Positions 1 through 7,847 of a DNA stretch of 64,000 bases are shown here, piece after piece. The stretch's first letter is position 1. Every line of letters begins with the position of its first letter. The notes beneath the pieces are model-generated. The model made no database searches. It was not told where the DNA came from and saw only the letters and a list, made by a program, of their open reading frames with translations. Position numbers and translations under genes: made by a program. Location: contig JBBCGI010000001.1 of assembly GCA_037200975.1 (NCBI GenBank), forward strand, positions 1,364,001 through 1,428,000. Direction: 5' to 3'. The stretch comes from Pseudomonadota bacterium. Its GTDB lineage: Bacteria > Pseudomonadota > Gammaproteobacteria > Steroidobacterales > Steroidobacteraceae.

Positions 1-246
1 CTGCGTGCGCATCATGATGGCGTCCATGAAGCCGCGCACCAGCATCAGGAGGCCGAGCGCGAAGTACATGCAGCCGATGCGCTTGTGATCCACGCTGGTG
101 ATCCACTCGCGCCACAGGTATCCCCACCAGCCCTTCAGCGTCACGAGCACGAGTACGGCGGCGATGGCGAGGCCCACGACGCTCGAGGCGATCATCACGA
201 TGGGCTGGTCGAACGGAATCGCCGCCCAGGTCAGTTTTCCGAGCAT
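1..246 (-). CDS. cyoB: Cytochrome bo ubiquinol oxidase subunit I, N-terminal part
   Basis: Only the first 82 codons are inside the window; the gene runs off the left edge. The product begins MLGKLTWAAIPFDQPI, which matches the conserved start of CyoB. One transmembrane segment is followed by WREWITSVDHKRIG, the usual entry into the first core helix of haem-copper oxidase subunit I. CyoB carries the haem b, haem o3 and CuB centres that oxidise ubiquinol and reduce oxygen at the inner membrane. The ATG lies 1 nt after the cyoA stop codon, so the two are one translational unit. The remaining cyo genes should follow outside the window. Identification is firm despite the truncation. Confidence 0.93.
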   Translation of the reverse strand, partial: MLGKLTWAAIPFDQPIVMIASSVVGLAIAAVLVLVTLKGWWGYLWREWITSVDHKRIGCMYFALGLLMLVRGFMDAIMMRTQ

Positions 247-247
247 T

Positions 248-1093
248 TCAGTGATCCCCGTGCGTCTGCGACGCCCTGTGACCGGACGACACGCGGTCGA
301 ACAACCCGTCATCGACCACGGCAAACGTCGTGACGCCCTGCGCGTGCGCCGGCAGCGCCAGCGCCGCATAGGCCGGCGCATCGAGCGTTCCGCCGCGGGT
401 TTTCGTCGCTTCGACCCAGGACGCGAACTGCGCGGCGCTCACGGCGTCCACGTTGAACCGCATGTCGGAGAAACCATCGCCGCTGAACTGCGCCGAGAGG
501 CCTTGATACGTACCGGGATGGTCCGCCTGTAGATAGAGCTGCGTGGTCATGCCCGGCATGGAATAGATCTGGCTGCCGAGCTGCGGGATGAAAAAACTGT
601 TCATCACGCTTTCCGAGGTGATGCGGAAGTGCACCGGCACACCCACCGGAACGGTCAAACTATTCAGGCTGGCGATGCCCTGCGCCGGATAGATGAACAA
701 CCAGCGCCAGTCGAGTGAAATCACGTTCACTTCGATGGCGGGCACCGGGCTGTCGAGCGGGTCGGACGGGTGCAGCCGGTGCGAGCCGATCCAGGCCACT
801 CCGCCGAGGTAGCAGATCAGCAGCGCCGGAATCGACCAGGTGATCATTTCGATGCGCCCGGAATATTCGAAGTCCGGCAGGTAACGCGCGCGCCTGTTGC
901 CGGCGCGGAACCACCAGGCGAACGCCAGTGTGAGCAGGATGACCGGCACGACCACCGCGAGCATGACGGTGGTGGCATCGAACAGGATGAGACGTTCCGC
1001 CGCGCCCACCGGGCCGCGCGGATCGAGCACGCCTTCCTTGCAGGATGTCAGTCCGAGCAATACGGGGACGAGGATGAACACGCGTGCTTGCAT
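248..1093 (-). CDS. cyoA: Cytochrome bo ubiquinol oxidase subunit II (lipoprotein)
   Basis: The 281-residue product starts with a lipoprotein signal ending in LTSC (Cys18), followed by two transmembrane helices (about residues 40-65 and 85-105) and a periplasmic cupredoxin-fold domain. The stretch around SVMNSFFIPQLGSQIY is close to CyoA. In the following loop (GTYQGLSAQFSGDGFSDM) the cysteine and histidine CuA ligands of cytochrome c oxidases are absent, which makes this a quinol oxidase subunit. It supports electron transfer from ubiquinol to subunit I. It directly precedes cyoB. There is no clear Shine-Dalgarno before the ATG, but the lipoprotein signal fixes the start. Length is slightly short of the usual ~300 residues. 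Confidence 0.93.
   Translation of the reverse strand: MQARVFILVPVLLGLTSCKEGVLDPRGPVGAAERLILFDATTVMLAVVVPVILLTLAFAWWFRAGNRRARYLPDFEYSGRIEMITWSIPALLICYLGGVAWIGSHRLHPSDPLDSPVPAIEVNVISLDWRWLFIYPAQGIASLNSLTVPVGVPVHFRITSESVMNSFFIPQLGSQIYSMPGMTTQLYLQADHPGTYQGLSAQFSGDGFSDMRFNVDAVSAAQFASWVEATKTRGGTLDAPAYAALALPAHAQGVTTFAVVDDGLFDRVSSGHRASQTHGDH
529..536 (+). repeat. GTAGATAG octamer (first of about twelve exact copies)
   Basis: Exact copies read on the plus strand: 529, 7526, 9539, 14306, 18272, 41582, 42144, 61425 (8 nt each). On the minus strand: 21798, 32742, 35534, 53655. Related GTAGTTAG: 12918 and 32019 (plus), 7099, 55442, 63682 (minus). GTAGCTAG: 11262 (plus), 16213 (minus). GTAGGTAG: 11767 and 15560 (plus). 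Partial TAGATAG copies: 3615, 16716, 58412 (plus), 20276 (minus). Almost all are inside genes and occur in all three frames, often using rare codons such as CTA, GTA, AGA or TCT. Confidence 0.6.
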
Positions 1094-1156
1094 GCGTTGA
1101 TCATCGGTAAACGCGGGGGTGCGCCGTATCCCCCCGATGGGGGTACGCGCGCCGGG

Positions 1157-2791
1157 TCAGTGGCCGTCGGTTCCGCGCAGCAGGCCCAGTGAGCTGGCGC
1201 GATACACCGCCTGCGCGCGCGACTCGACCTTGAGCTTCATGAAGATCCGCTTCACGTACGCCTTGACGGTCTCGGGAGAAATCGCCAGCGTCAGCGCGAC
1301 ACGTTTGTTAGACAGGCCGCGGCACACGAGCATCAACACGTCGAACTCGCGCGCGCTCAGGCCTTCGGGCGTGCGCGCGGCTCGGCCCGCTGGCACTGGC
1401 GGCGGCGGCATGTCGCGCGCAAGCGGGCGCTGCGCGGGCGCGCGCGGTTTCTGTTCCAGCAGGCCGCCGATGTACGGCAGCAGATGCCGGCACGGCGAGC
1501 CCGGCAGCTGGCTGCGCTCGTACGCCCGTTGCAACAACGGCCCGATGAGCAGGCGCGCATCCACGAATGTCTGGTGAAGACCGGCGAACGATCCCAGGCT
1601 CAGCGTGCGCAGGAACAACTGGTCCGCTTCCTCGTGTTGGCCCAGGCGCTCGAGCGCGCCGGCCACTTCGAGTGCCAGCTGCGCGGCGCAGAACAGGTCG
1701 CGACCGCTCAACGCTTCATCGTGCAGCTGCCGCAGCGCGCTGACGGTCTGCGCGGTGGGCCCCGCTGCGAGCGAAAGCCGCGCCTGCGCCATGCGGCAGT
1801 AACGCCGTACATCCGGCCAGGCGCTTTGCGAACGGATGAAAGAACGTCCCGACATTTGTTCGAGGCGCTCGCAGCTGAGTCGCGCCTGCTCGGGCTCGCC
1901 TTGCGACAACAGCAAACGCGTGCGCTCGTACAAGCTCATGGCCGCAAGGCCGGCCCAGCCGCGCCGCTCGCCGAGCTGCTCCGCTTCCTGCAGATGCGCG
2001 ATCGCAATCTCCATCTGGCCGCGGCGTGCCGCGACGCGCGCCAGCAGACGGTAGACACGGCTGGCCGACTCGAGGTTGCCGCAGGCGGAAATCGCCGGCA
2101 GGTGCGCGCGCACCAGCGCTTCCGCTTCTTCCAGTGCGCCTTGTTCGTAGAGGACCTGCGCCGCGAGGCTCGCCGGCACCGCGGACAACACGCTGCCGCT
2201 GCCGCAGGCGGTTTCCGTCTCTTCCAGCGCGCGCAACGCCAGCCGCTTCGCGACCGAGAGGCGCAGTTGCTCGAGCTCGATGCTGCCGTCGATACACCAG
2301 CCGACGATGGCGGCCAGCCGGTAACGGCGCGCCGCCGCGGGTTGGCGCGGCACGCCGTGCAGACCCTCGAAATCCCGCAGGCGCCAGAAAGCGAACTGGC
2401 ACACGATGCGCGCGGCCTCGGCGCTCCACGGCGCCGGATCTTTCGCTTGCAGGACATTGCGCGCCAGATGCAATGCACGCGGCGCATCGTCGCAGAACAT
2501 CGCCGCGAGCGCGCGCAGCGTCTCGATATCGCAGGCCATGCGCCGCGCCTCGAGCGCGGGCAGGCGTCGCAACGACAACTCCACGCGCACCAGCACCGCG
2601 AGCGCCTCGTCGAGATTCTGTGCGAGCAGCAGCCGGCGCGCGAGGCGGATGTCCTGGCGCAGGTGCCGCGCGTCCGCGCCCGCAATCTCCGGCTGCAGCC
2701 TGCCCACCAGCGACACCGGCGGATAGAGCGCGCTTTGTGCGTGCAGGGAGAAGCCCGGATCGTCGTACGAATTACTGCCCTGTGCTGCCAT
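1157..2791 (-). CDS. LuxR-family regulator with MalT-like helical repeat region
   Basis: The 544-residue protein consists almost entirely of TPR-like helical hairpins rich in Ala, Leu, Arg and Glu (about residues 30-440). It ends in a LuxR/NarL helix-turn-helix with GLSAREFDVLMLVCRGLS and SPETVKAYVKRIFMKL. It resembles the C-terminal half of MalT/AlkS-type STAND regulators but has no P-loop ATPase domain, so its ligand and oligomerisation control are unknown. I place the start at the ATG at 2791; an upstream in-frame TTG at 2800 would add three residues. It lies 63 bp upstream of cyoA on the same strand and could influence the oxidase operon, but nothing in the sequence proves that. Confidence 0.75.
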   Translation of the reverse strand: MAAQGSNSYDDPGFSLHAQSALYPPVSLVGRLQPEIAGADARHLRQDIRLARRLLLAQNLDEALAVLVRVELSLRRLPALEARRMACDIETLRALAAMFCDDAPRALHLARNVLQAKDPAPWSAEAARIVCQFAFWRLRDFEGLHGVPRQPAAARRYRLAAIVGWCIDGSIELEQLRLSVAKRLALRALEETETACGSGSVLSAVPASLAAQVLYEQGALEEAEALVRAHLPAISACGNLESASRVYRLLARVAARRGQMEIAIAHLQEAEQLGERRGWAGLAAMSLYERTRLLLSQGEPEQARLSCERLEQMSGRSFIRSQSAWPDVRRYCRMAQARLSLAAGPTAQTVSALRQLHDEALSGRDLFCAAQLALEVAGALERLGQHEEADQLFLRTLSLGSFAGLHQTFVDARLLIGPLLQRAYERSQLPGSPCRHLLPYIGGLLEQKPRAPAQRPLARDMPPPPVPAGRAARTPEGLSAREFDVLMLVCRGLSNKRVALTLAISPETVKAYVKRIFMKLKVESRAQAVYRASSLGLLRGTDGH

Positions 2792-2884
2792 ATGAATCAA
2801 TTGCCTGGCTGCAGAGTGACCATGATTGCGGCGCTCGGTATCAGCAACATTTGGTTGCGGCCCTTGCGTGTGTCGATTGAAACT

Positions 2885-3565
2885 TCACACCGCCATGCGC
2901 GGAGTGCCGAGAGCCGCGCCGAAATACCGGCTCCGGCCGATCGGCCGCTCCGGATTGCGCGGAATACGCAGCGTCTCGGCATCCCGCACGAGCTCGGCGA
3001 ACGAGGCCGCTTCCATCTTCTGCATGACGCGGCGCCGGTGCACCTGGACCGTGATCTCGCTGATGCCGAGGTCCGATGCCACCTGCTTGTTCAACATGCC
3101 GCTCACCACCAGCGCCATGACCTGGCGCTCGCGCGCGGTGAGCCGCGCCAGCCGCCGCCGCAGCTCGCTGATCCGCGAACGCTCGGCGCGCGTACTCGAA
3201 TCGCGAGTGATGGCCGCGCGCACCGCGACCAGCAGCTGCTCGGGCTTGAAGGGAATCGTCAGGAAATCGACCGCGCCTTCCTTGATGGCGCGCACCGAGA
3301 ACGCCACGTCGGCCTGGCGCGTCACGAACACCACGGGTAGACAATCTCCCGCCAGCTCCAGCTGCAGATCGAGTCCGCTGCAGTCCGGCAGCTCCACGTC
3401 CAGCAGCAGGCACGCCGGCGCGCTGGCCTTCGGATACGCCAGGTAGTCGGCGGCGGACTCGAAGGTGATGGCCTGGATGCCATGGGCGGAAAGCAGCTCA
3501 CGCAGTGCCGAGCGTATGCGCGAGTCGCCGTTGACGACGAACGCAATCTGGTCTGGATAGGTCAT
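2885..3565 (-). CDS. FixJ/NarL-type response regulator with degenerate receiver
   Basis: An N-terminal receiver fold (about residues 5-120) is followed by a LuxR-type helix-turn-helix containing LTARERQVMALVVSGMLNKQ and ISEITVQVHRRRVMQKM. The phospho-acceptor Asp is present (LLLDVELPD). The acidic pair that binds Mg2+ is replaced by Asn-Gly (VVNGD), and the conserved Lys of the KPF motif is Ile (FLTIPF). Such a receiver is unlikely to be switched normally by phosphorylation. The start at 3565 is preceded by GGAG at good spacing; an ATG at 3577 has no ribosome binding site. It follows fecR by 22 nt and is probably co-transcribed with the sigma/anti-sigma pair. Confidence 0.8.
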   Translation of the reverse strand: MTYPDQIAFVVNGDSRIRSALRELLSAHGIQAITFESAADYLAYPKASAPACLLLDVELPDCSGLDLQLELAGDCLPVVFVTRQADVAFSVRAIKEGAVDFLTIPFKPEQLLVAVRAAITRDSSTRAERSRISELRRRLARLTARERQVMALVVSGMLNKQVASDLGISEITVQVHRRRVMQKMEAASFAELVRDAETLRIPRNPERPIGRSRYFGAALGTPRMAV

Positions 3566-3587
3566 GACAGTCTCCATTCGAAAACGT

Positions 3588-4646
3588 TCATCGAACTTCG
3601 GCGTCCAGGGTGACTAGATAGCCACCCCGGCCGTCATCGGCAACGCGCACACCCGGCATGCCCGACAGGAACGAGGTAAAAGATTCCGGATCGTTCGACC
3701 GGAACGCGCCGGTGATCTCGCGCGCGCGCAACTCCGCGCTGCGGATCTCGATACGGCCCTGGTTGTAGCGGTTGAACTCCTCGGCCACTTCGCCGAGCGC
3801 ACGATTCTTGAAAACCAGCCGGCCCCGGGTCCAGGCGATCGCCGCGGAAACATCGACGCCATGGCGATGCTCCTGCGCACCCGCGGCGGAAATGATCATC
3901 CGGTCGGCCGCCACCAACACCGGCCGCGAATCCTCCTGTTGCGGCTGCCCGGCGACGGAGACCAGCGCGACTTTGCCTTCCACCATCGTCACGACGGTCT
4001 GGCGCGGCTGCCGGTTGACGTCGAATTGCGTGCCGACGGCGCGCAGCACGACATCGCCGGTCTCGACCTCGAAGGGTCGCGCCGGATCGTGCGCGACCTC
4101 GAACAACGCTTCGCCGCGCACCAGCAACACGTGCCGGCGCTGCTTGGCGAGTTGCACTTCGATGGCGGAGGCACTGTTCAGCGTCACTTTCGAACCATCT
4201 TCCAGCAACACGATTTTTTGTTCGCCGATCACGGTCTGGAATTTGTCCGGGCGCCCTGCCATCAGCCACACGACTCCCAACACCAGCAGCACCGAAGCCG
4301 CGAGGCGCAGCGCGATCGGGGGGAACGCCGTGGACGAGCGCGCACGTTCCGGGCTCGCGGACCTGGCGGCAACCGCCGGTCGCAGCGGCACGACATCTTC
4401 GGGCGCTGCGATTGCTTCGCTGATGAGCGCTGCGCGCGAAACCTGCGGCCAGCGAACCGCCGGACTCTGCAGCGCGCGCTGCACCCTCGCCATGCGCAGG
4501 TACGCAGCGACGCGATCCGGTCCCTTCGCCACCCACTGACCGAATTCGCGGTGATCCGCGGCGGTCGCGGCTTCGTCGTGGAACACCACCCACCAAGCAG
4601 CGGCCTGTTCTGAAATCGACGCGGTGCTGTCTGTCTCTGCTTGCAT
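3588..4646 (-). CDS. FecR-family anti-sigma / sigma regulator
   Basis: The 352-residue protein has the FecR arrangement. A cytoplasmic N-terminal segment (AAAWWVVFHDEAATAADHR, the DUF4880-like part) leads to one transmembrane helix near residues 115-135 (LAASVLLVLGVVWLMAG). A periplasmic FecR domain follows, with the conserved VTLNSASAIEV and GEALFEVAHDPARPFEV motifs. FecR proteins carry a signal from an outer-membrane TonB-dependent transducer to the partner ECF sigma factor. The ATG sits 1 nt past the sigma factor stop, which shows pairing. Unusually, no TonB-dependent receptor gene is adjacent, so the input signal cannot be named. Confidence 0.88.
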   Translation of the reverse strand: MQAETDSTASISEQAAAWWVVFHDEAATAADHREFGQWVAKGPDRVAAYLRMARVQRALQSPAVRWPQVSRAALISEAIAAPEDVVPLRPAVAARSASPERARSSTAFPPIALRLAASVLLVLGVVWLMAGRPDKFQTVIGEQKIVLLEDGSKVTLNSASAIEVQLAKQRRHVLLVRGEALFEVAHDPARPFEVETGDVVLRAVGTQFDVNRQPRQTVVTMVEGKVALVSVAGQPQQEDSRPVLVAADRMIISAAGAQEHRHGVDVSAAIAWTRGRLVFKNRALGEVAEEFNRYNQGRIEIRSAELRAREITGAFRSNDPESFTSFLSGMPGVRVADDGRGGYLVTLDAEVR

Positions 4647-4647
4647 A

Positions 4648-5139
4648 TCAGGTCTCCATCACCATGCGCAGGCGTTCGTAGCCGCGCGCCAGGTATCGTC
4701 GGACCTGCCGGGCGGTGATGTTGAGGTCTTCGGCTATCTGCTTGCACGACTGGCCCTGTTGCAATCGCAGCAGCAACACGGCGCGCATGGTTGGTGAAAC
4801 GGCCGCGAGCGCATCGTCGAGGCGGCTGCTCAGCAGGCTGGCGTCGAGCTCGAGCTCCGGCGGATGCTCGTCGACGAGCTGATCTTCATCGAGCTCCACC
4901 ATCGACCCCGGCTGCGGCTGGTCGCCGCGCCATTCGATGACTACGTGGTTCGCGACCTGCAGCAGGTACGCCTGCGGGTTGCGGATCTCACCCAGGTCGC
5001 GCGCCCGCAGCAGCCGCAGATAGGTTTCCTGCGCCAGGTCTTCGATGTCGACATTCGCGTTCACACGCCGGCCGAGGAACCGGAACAGGCTCTGGTTCCA
5101 CCGCTGCCGCCATCCCGTGAGTAGAGTGTTGTTGGACAT
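4648..5139 (-). CDS. ECF RNA polymerase sigma factor, FecI type
   Basis: The 163-residue protein has sigma region 2 (VDIEDLAQETYLRLLRA, the core-binding helix, then NPQAYLLQVANHVVIEW) and sigma region 4 (SPTMRAVLLLRLQQGQSCKQIAEDLNI, then a recognition helix TARQVRRYLARGY). Length and motifs are typical of FecI-like sigma factors. It heads a compact minus-strand group with the fecR-like gene and the degenerate FixJ-type regulator. The target promoter is unknown. Because no receptor gene lies next to it, its regulon must be elsewhere or outside the window. The identification as an ECF sigma factor is secure. Confidence 0.9.
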   Translation of the reverse strand: MSNNTLLTGWRQRWNQSLFRFLGRRVNANVDIEDLAQETYLRLLRARDLGEIRNPQAYLLQVANHVVIEWRGDQPQPGSMVELDEDQLVDEHPPELELDASLLSSRLDDALAAVSPTMRAVLLLRLQQGQSCKQIAEDLNITARQVRRYLARGYERLRMVMET

Positions 5140-5318
5140 GCCCTGCGAGACCGGGCCGCAGAAATTGCGGCTCCTGGCACTGTAGAGGGAAAAACATGTC
5201 CGTCAGCCCCCTGCCGGCTGAAAATAAATCTCTGCGGGTTTCGTGGGCCGTGGGAATGCACCACGGCTGTGCGGCAGCCGGCGCCACGCTACGCGTGGGC
5301 GCCGGCGCACAGTGCGGA

Positions 5319-6047
5319 CTAGCGAACTACTTTGACCTGCGCGTCGAAGAAATAGCCCGTGCCGCGCTCGGTCCGGATGAGCTGTGGATCGGCCGCGTCC
5401 ACTTCGATCTTGCGGCGCAGGCGCATGATCTGGACGTCGATGGAGCGGTCGTAGACCTCGGTGCTGTGCAGCCTCGACATGTCGAGCAGCTGATCGCGGG
5501 TCAACACGCGTTGCGGCGCGGCCAGCAGCGCGCACAGCAGGCTGAATTCCCCGCGCGAGATCGTGACGCGCGCGCCCGTGGGTGAAACCAGCCGGTGCAG
5601 GCGCACGTTGAGCTCCCACCCCGCGAAGCGGTAGGCGCGCAGGCCCTCGTCGCGCCCGGGCGTCACGGGAGCGGGCTGCGATCTGCGCAGCACGGCGCGG
5701 ATACGCGCCAACAACTCGCGCGGCGAGAATGGTTTGGTGAGGTAGTCGTCGGCGCCGATCTCGAGGCCGAGAACGCGGTCGGACTCCTCGATGAGGCCCG
5801 ACAACACCACGATCGGCAGCGTGGAAGTCTGGCGGATGTCGCGCGCCAGCCGCACGCCGTCATCGCCGCGCAGCTGCAACTCCATGACCAGCAGGTCGAT
5901 CGGATCGCGTTCGATCATCTCGAACACCTGCTGGCTGTTGTCCGCCACGCTCACGCGCAAGTCGTGCCGCCCGAGATATTCCCGCACCCGTGTGCAAACG
6001 TCCGCGTCGTTGTCGATAACCAGAACATGTGAGCCCGAAGAGTCCAT
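5319..6047 (-). CDS. OmpR-family response regulator lacking the phospho-acceptor Asp
   Basis: The 242-residue protein has a receiver domain (residues 5-120) and a C-terminal winged helix (residues 140-235) with VTISRGEFSLLCALLAAP and YDRSIDVQIMRLRRKIE. Compared with OmpR, the switch Thr/Ser (VVLSG) and Lys (TKPFSPRELL) are kept. The phospho-acceptor position reads MEL instead of the usual LDL, so Glu replaces Asp. In several regulators a D-to-E change mimics phosphorylation, so this protein may be permanently active. The ATG at 6047 has GGAG 8 nt upstream and is preferred over an in-frame ATG at 6104. No histidine kinase gene is adjacent. Confidence 0.85.
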   Translation of the reverse strand: MDSSGSHVLVIDNDADVCTRVREYLGRHDLRVSVADNSQQVFEMIERDPIDLLVMELQLRGDDGVRLARDIRQTSTLPIVVLSGLIEESDRVLGLEIGADDYLTKPFSPRELLARIRAVLRRSQPAPVTPGRDEGLRAYRFAGWELNVRLHRLVSPTGARVTISRGEFSLLCALLAAPQRVLTRDQLLDMSRLHSTEVYDRSIDVQIMRLRRKIEVDAADPQLIRTERGTGYFFDAQVKVVR

Positions 6048-6179
6048 GGTCGCCACTCCAACTACTGATTGCCGGGAGTGAGCGTAGGACTTCGCGAAGC
6101 GCACGCCAATTATGGATTCGTATCATGCGGCGCAAGGCACGCGAGCCCCGGATCATGAAGTCCGGGGCCCGCGCAATCA

Positions 6180-6971
6180 CTAGAAGCGATACACCGCGGC
6201 GACCGCGATCGGAAACGAGTAACGGCTGTAGGCCTGGTCGTTGCTGTGGAATCCGAGGGCGGTCAGCGTCGGATCGTCGGCGCCCTTCGGCTCGCCCACG
6301 TGGTCCGCGCGTACGCTGAGACGCACGCCGAGACGCCGGTTCGGGTTGTATTCCACGCCGGTCTCGAAGGTCTGGCTGAACGCCGTACCCGAACGCGCGA
6401 ACCGCACTTCGCGGCGCTGGAGCACCGTGTCCGCGATGCTCAGCGAAGCTTTCACGTCGTCGGTGTGCGTCGCGCCGAGCGACAGGCCGACGAACGGCCG
6501 CCATTTCGAATCGTCGAGCCACAGGTAACGAATACCCGCTTCCAGCGATTGGCTGTCCGAGTCGCCGAAACGCGCGTGGATCGCGTGCCGGCCCGGCAGC
6601 GCGGTGCTCGACAGCACGCCGATTTCGCGGTTGCGGCCCTGGCGTGCGTTGTAGTTTGCCCGGCCGTAGACCAGCAGATGCTCGCCCGGTGCATAACCGA
6701 GCTCGAGCCCCGCCGCGTAGCGGTTGTTGAACACATCCTCGTAGTTCAGTTTCTTGATCGCCACGGTGGCGGTGGCGCCGGCCAGTTTCGGATCGATGGC
6801 CGTGGGTGTCGGGACCGTCACGCTTTTGTCCTTGCGCAGTGTGCCGCTGCCCGAAATGGAGTCGCCCACGTATACCGAGAAACTCCACGGCTTCTCGGCT
6901 GCCTCGACGCTCGAGACGCCGTGGGCGGCGAATACGAGGCCGGAAAGAATCGCTACATGACGCAGTTTCAT
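6180..6971 (-). CDS. Outer-membrane beta-barrel protein
   Basis: The 263-residue product has a Sec signal peptide (about residues 1-25, ending in SVEAA) and alternating short hydrophobic/polar strands such as RYAAGLELGYAP, HLLVYGRANYNA and YRYSFPIAVAAVYRF. It ends in Phe preceded by Tyr-Arg, the usual BAM recognition signature. This supports an eight- to ten-stranded outer-membrane barrel, possibly OmpW/OmpA-like, but I do not recognise a specific family. AGGAG 6 nt before the ATG fixes the start. A palindrome-like site (ATTTC-AGGC-GCAAC) lies 80 bp upstream and is related to sites in front of three other envelope genes in this window. Confidence 0.65.
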   Translation of the reverse strand: MKLRHVAILSGLVFAAHGVSSVEAAEKPWSFSVYVGDSISGSGTLRKDKSVTVPTPTAIDPKLAGATATVAIKKLNYEDVFNNRYAAGLELGYAPGEHLLVYGRANYNARQGRNREIGVLSSTALPGRHAIHARFGDSDSQSLEAGIRYLWLDDSKWRPFVGLSLGATHTDDVKASLSIADTVLQRREVRFARSGTAFSQTFETGVEYNPNRRLGVRLSVRADHVGEPKGADDPTLTALGFHSNDQAYSRYSFPIAVAAVYRF

Positions 6972-7050
6972 CGAACTCTCCTGGTGATTTGATTCACGGC
7001 CGATGCTGGCGGGCGAATCTCACCGGGCGGTTACTGGCCGGGCGCCCGGC

Positions 7051-7064
7051 ATTTCAGGCGCAAC
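7051..7064. promoter_or_regulatory. Candidate operator, GTTTC-N4-GAAAC-like
   Basis: ATTTCAGGCGCAAC is two bases away from the palindrome GTTTC-N4-GAAAC found intact at 11072 and 26455. The spacer AGGC is identical to that of the 11072 site, and similarity extends rightward to an AACGC...TTGCA block. It lies 80 bp upstream of the barrel-protein ATG. No regulator is known; this is inference from recurrence. Confidence 0.35.
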
Positions 7065-7091
7065 GCAGTTGCAGCAAACGGCAACGGCCTG

Positions 7092-7116
7092 CGCACGGCT
7101 AACTACAAGCCGTGCG
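7092..7116. terminator. Hairpin after the mprF-virJ operon
   Basis: A 9-bp perfect stem (CGCACGGCT / AGCCGTGCG) with a 7-nt loop lies 6 nt past the virJ stop in the minus direction. There is no U-tract, so it may act with Rho or protect the 3' end. Its loop overlaps one copy of the GTAGTTAG octamer. Confidence 0.45.
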
Positions 7117-7121
7117 GCACG

Positions 7122-7847
7122 TCAGCGGCCGGCGCCGGCGGTGGTGATCACCGAGGAAAACGCCAGGATGCGCGCCGAAATCGTCGCGTATTGCTCGCCG
7201 AGATGGTGTCCCGCGCCGATCTGCTGGGTCGTTCCCCGCTGCGCGGGCAGATCGGGGCACAGTGCCGACGTATCGCCCTTCCCGTACAAACACAGCACCG
7301 GCTGCCCGAGCCGTTCTATTTCCGGCAGCAGTGGCGTGCCGCGCGTTCCGCTGCCGGGCAGCCAGTCGGCGACGTGAATCTCGAAGGCGGTGTCGTGTCC
7401 CGGGGCGATCAGCGCGATGGACGTCACGCGCGCGCGCAACCCGACAGGCAGGCGGTTGACGAGGAACGGCAACACGTCCGCCCCGGTCGAGTATCCGATG
7501 AGCAGCAGCTGGCCGTGTTCCGGCAGTAGATAGGCATCGATGAGCCGCGCCAGGTCGTGCGCCGCCTGGTCCGGCTTGCGCCCGCTCCAGAAGTAACGCA
7601 GCGAATTCACGCCGATGACCGTCACGCCGGCGTCCGCCAGCCGCTCCGACACGCCCTTGTCGAGCGCCGCCCAGCCGCCGTCGCCCGAATAAAACACGGC
7701 GAGGCGGTCGGTGGCACCCGCGGGCCGCACTTCCACGAGTGGCAGGTCGGCGAGCGAATCCGGCGCGCCGCCGCCCGGCTCGCGCGCCGCACCTGGCGTG
7801 GCAACCACGCACAGCAGAACTGCCATCCAGACTTTTTGCATGTTCAT
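7122..7847 (-). CDS. VirJ/AcvB-type alpha/beta hydrolase, probable lysyl-PG hydrolase
   Basis: The 241-residue exported protein (signal peptide about residues 1-22, GAAREP) has the single VirJ domain. Its features are FYSGDGGWAALDKGV near the start, the nucleophile elbow GYSTGAD, and a late GHH histidine. AcvB of Agrobacterium, which has this domain, hydrolyses lysyl-phosphatidylglycerol in the periplasm and often sits beside the synthase gene. Here the ATG overlaps the mprF stop (ATGA), so production is coupled to the synthase. I infer that it trims or recycles aminoacylated phosphatidylglycerol. The substrate itself is not shown by the sequence, and other aminoacyl lipids are possible. Confidence 0.8.
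   Translation of the reverse strand: MNMQKVWMAVLLCVVATPGAAREPGGGAPDSLADLPLVEVRPAGATDRLAVFYSGDGGWAALDKGVSERLADAGVTVIGVNSLRYFWSGRKPDQAAHDLARLIDAYLLPEHGQLLLIGYSTGADVLPFLVNRLPVGLRARVTSIALIAPGHDTAFEIHVADWLPGSGTRGTPLLPEIERLGQPVLCLYGKGDTSALCPDLPAQRGTTQQIGAGHHLGEQYATISARILAFSSVITTAGAGR

Noticed and set aside
248-1093. Reading subunit II as a cytochrome c oxidase (CuA) protein
   Set aside because: The CuA cysteines and histidines are absent and the next gene starts like CyoB, so it is a quinol oxidase.
1484-3340. Long plus-strand frame of more than 600 codons opposite the LuxR and FixJ-like genes
   Set aside because: Its composition is that of an antisense shadow in high-GC DNA; the minus-strand frames carry recognisable domains.
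5196-5585. Plus-strand frame starting MSVSPLPAENKS after AGAGGG
   Set aside because: It runs antisense through the OmpR-type gene, shows the His/Gln/Arg-rich composition of shadow frames and no family similarity.
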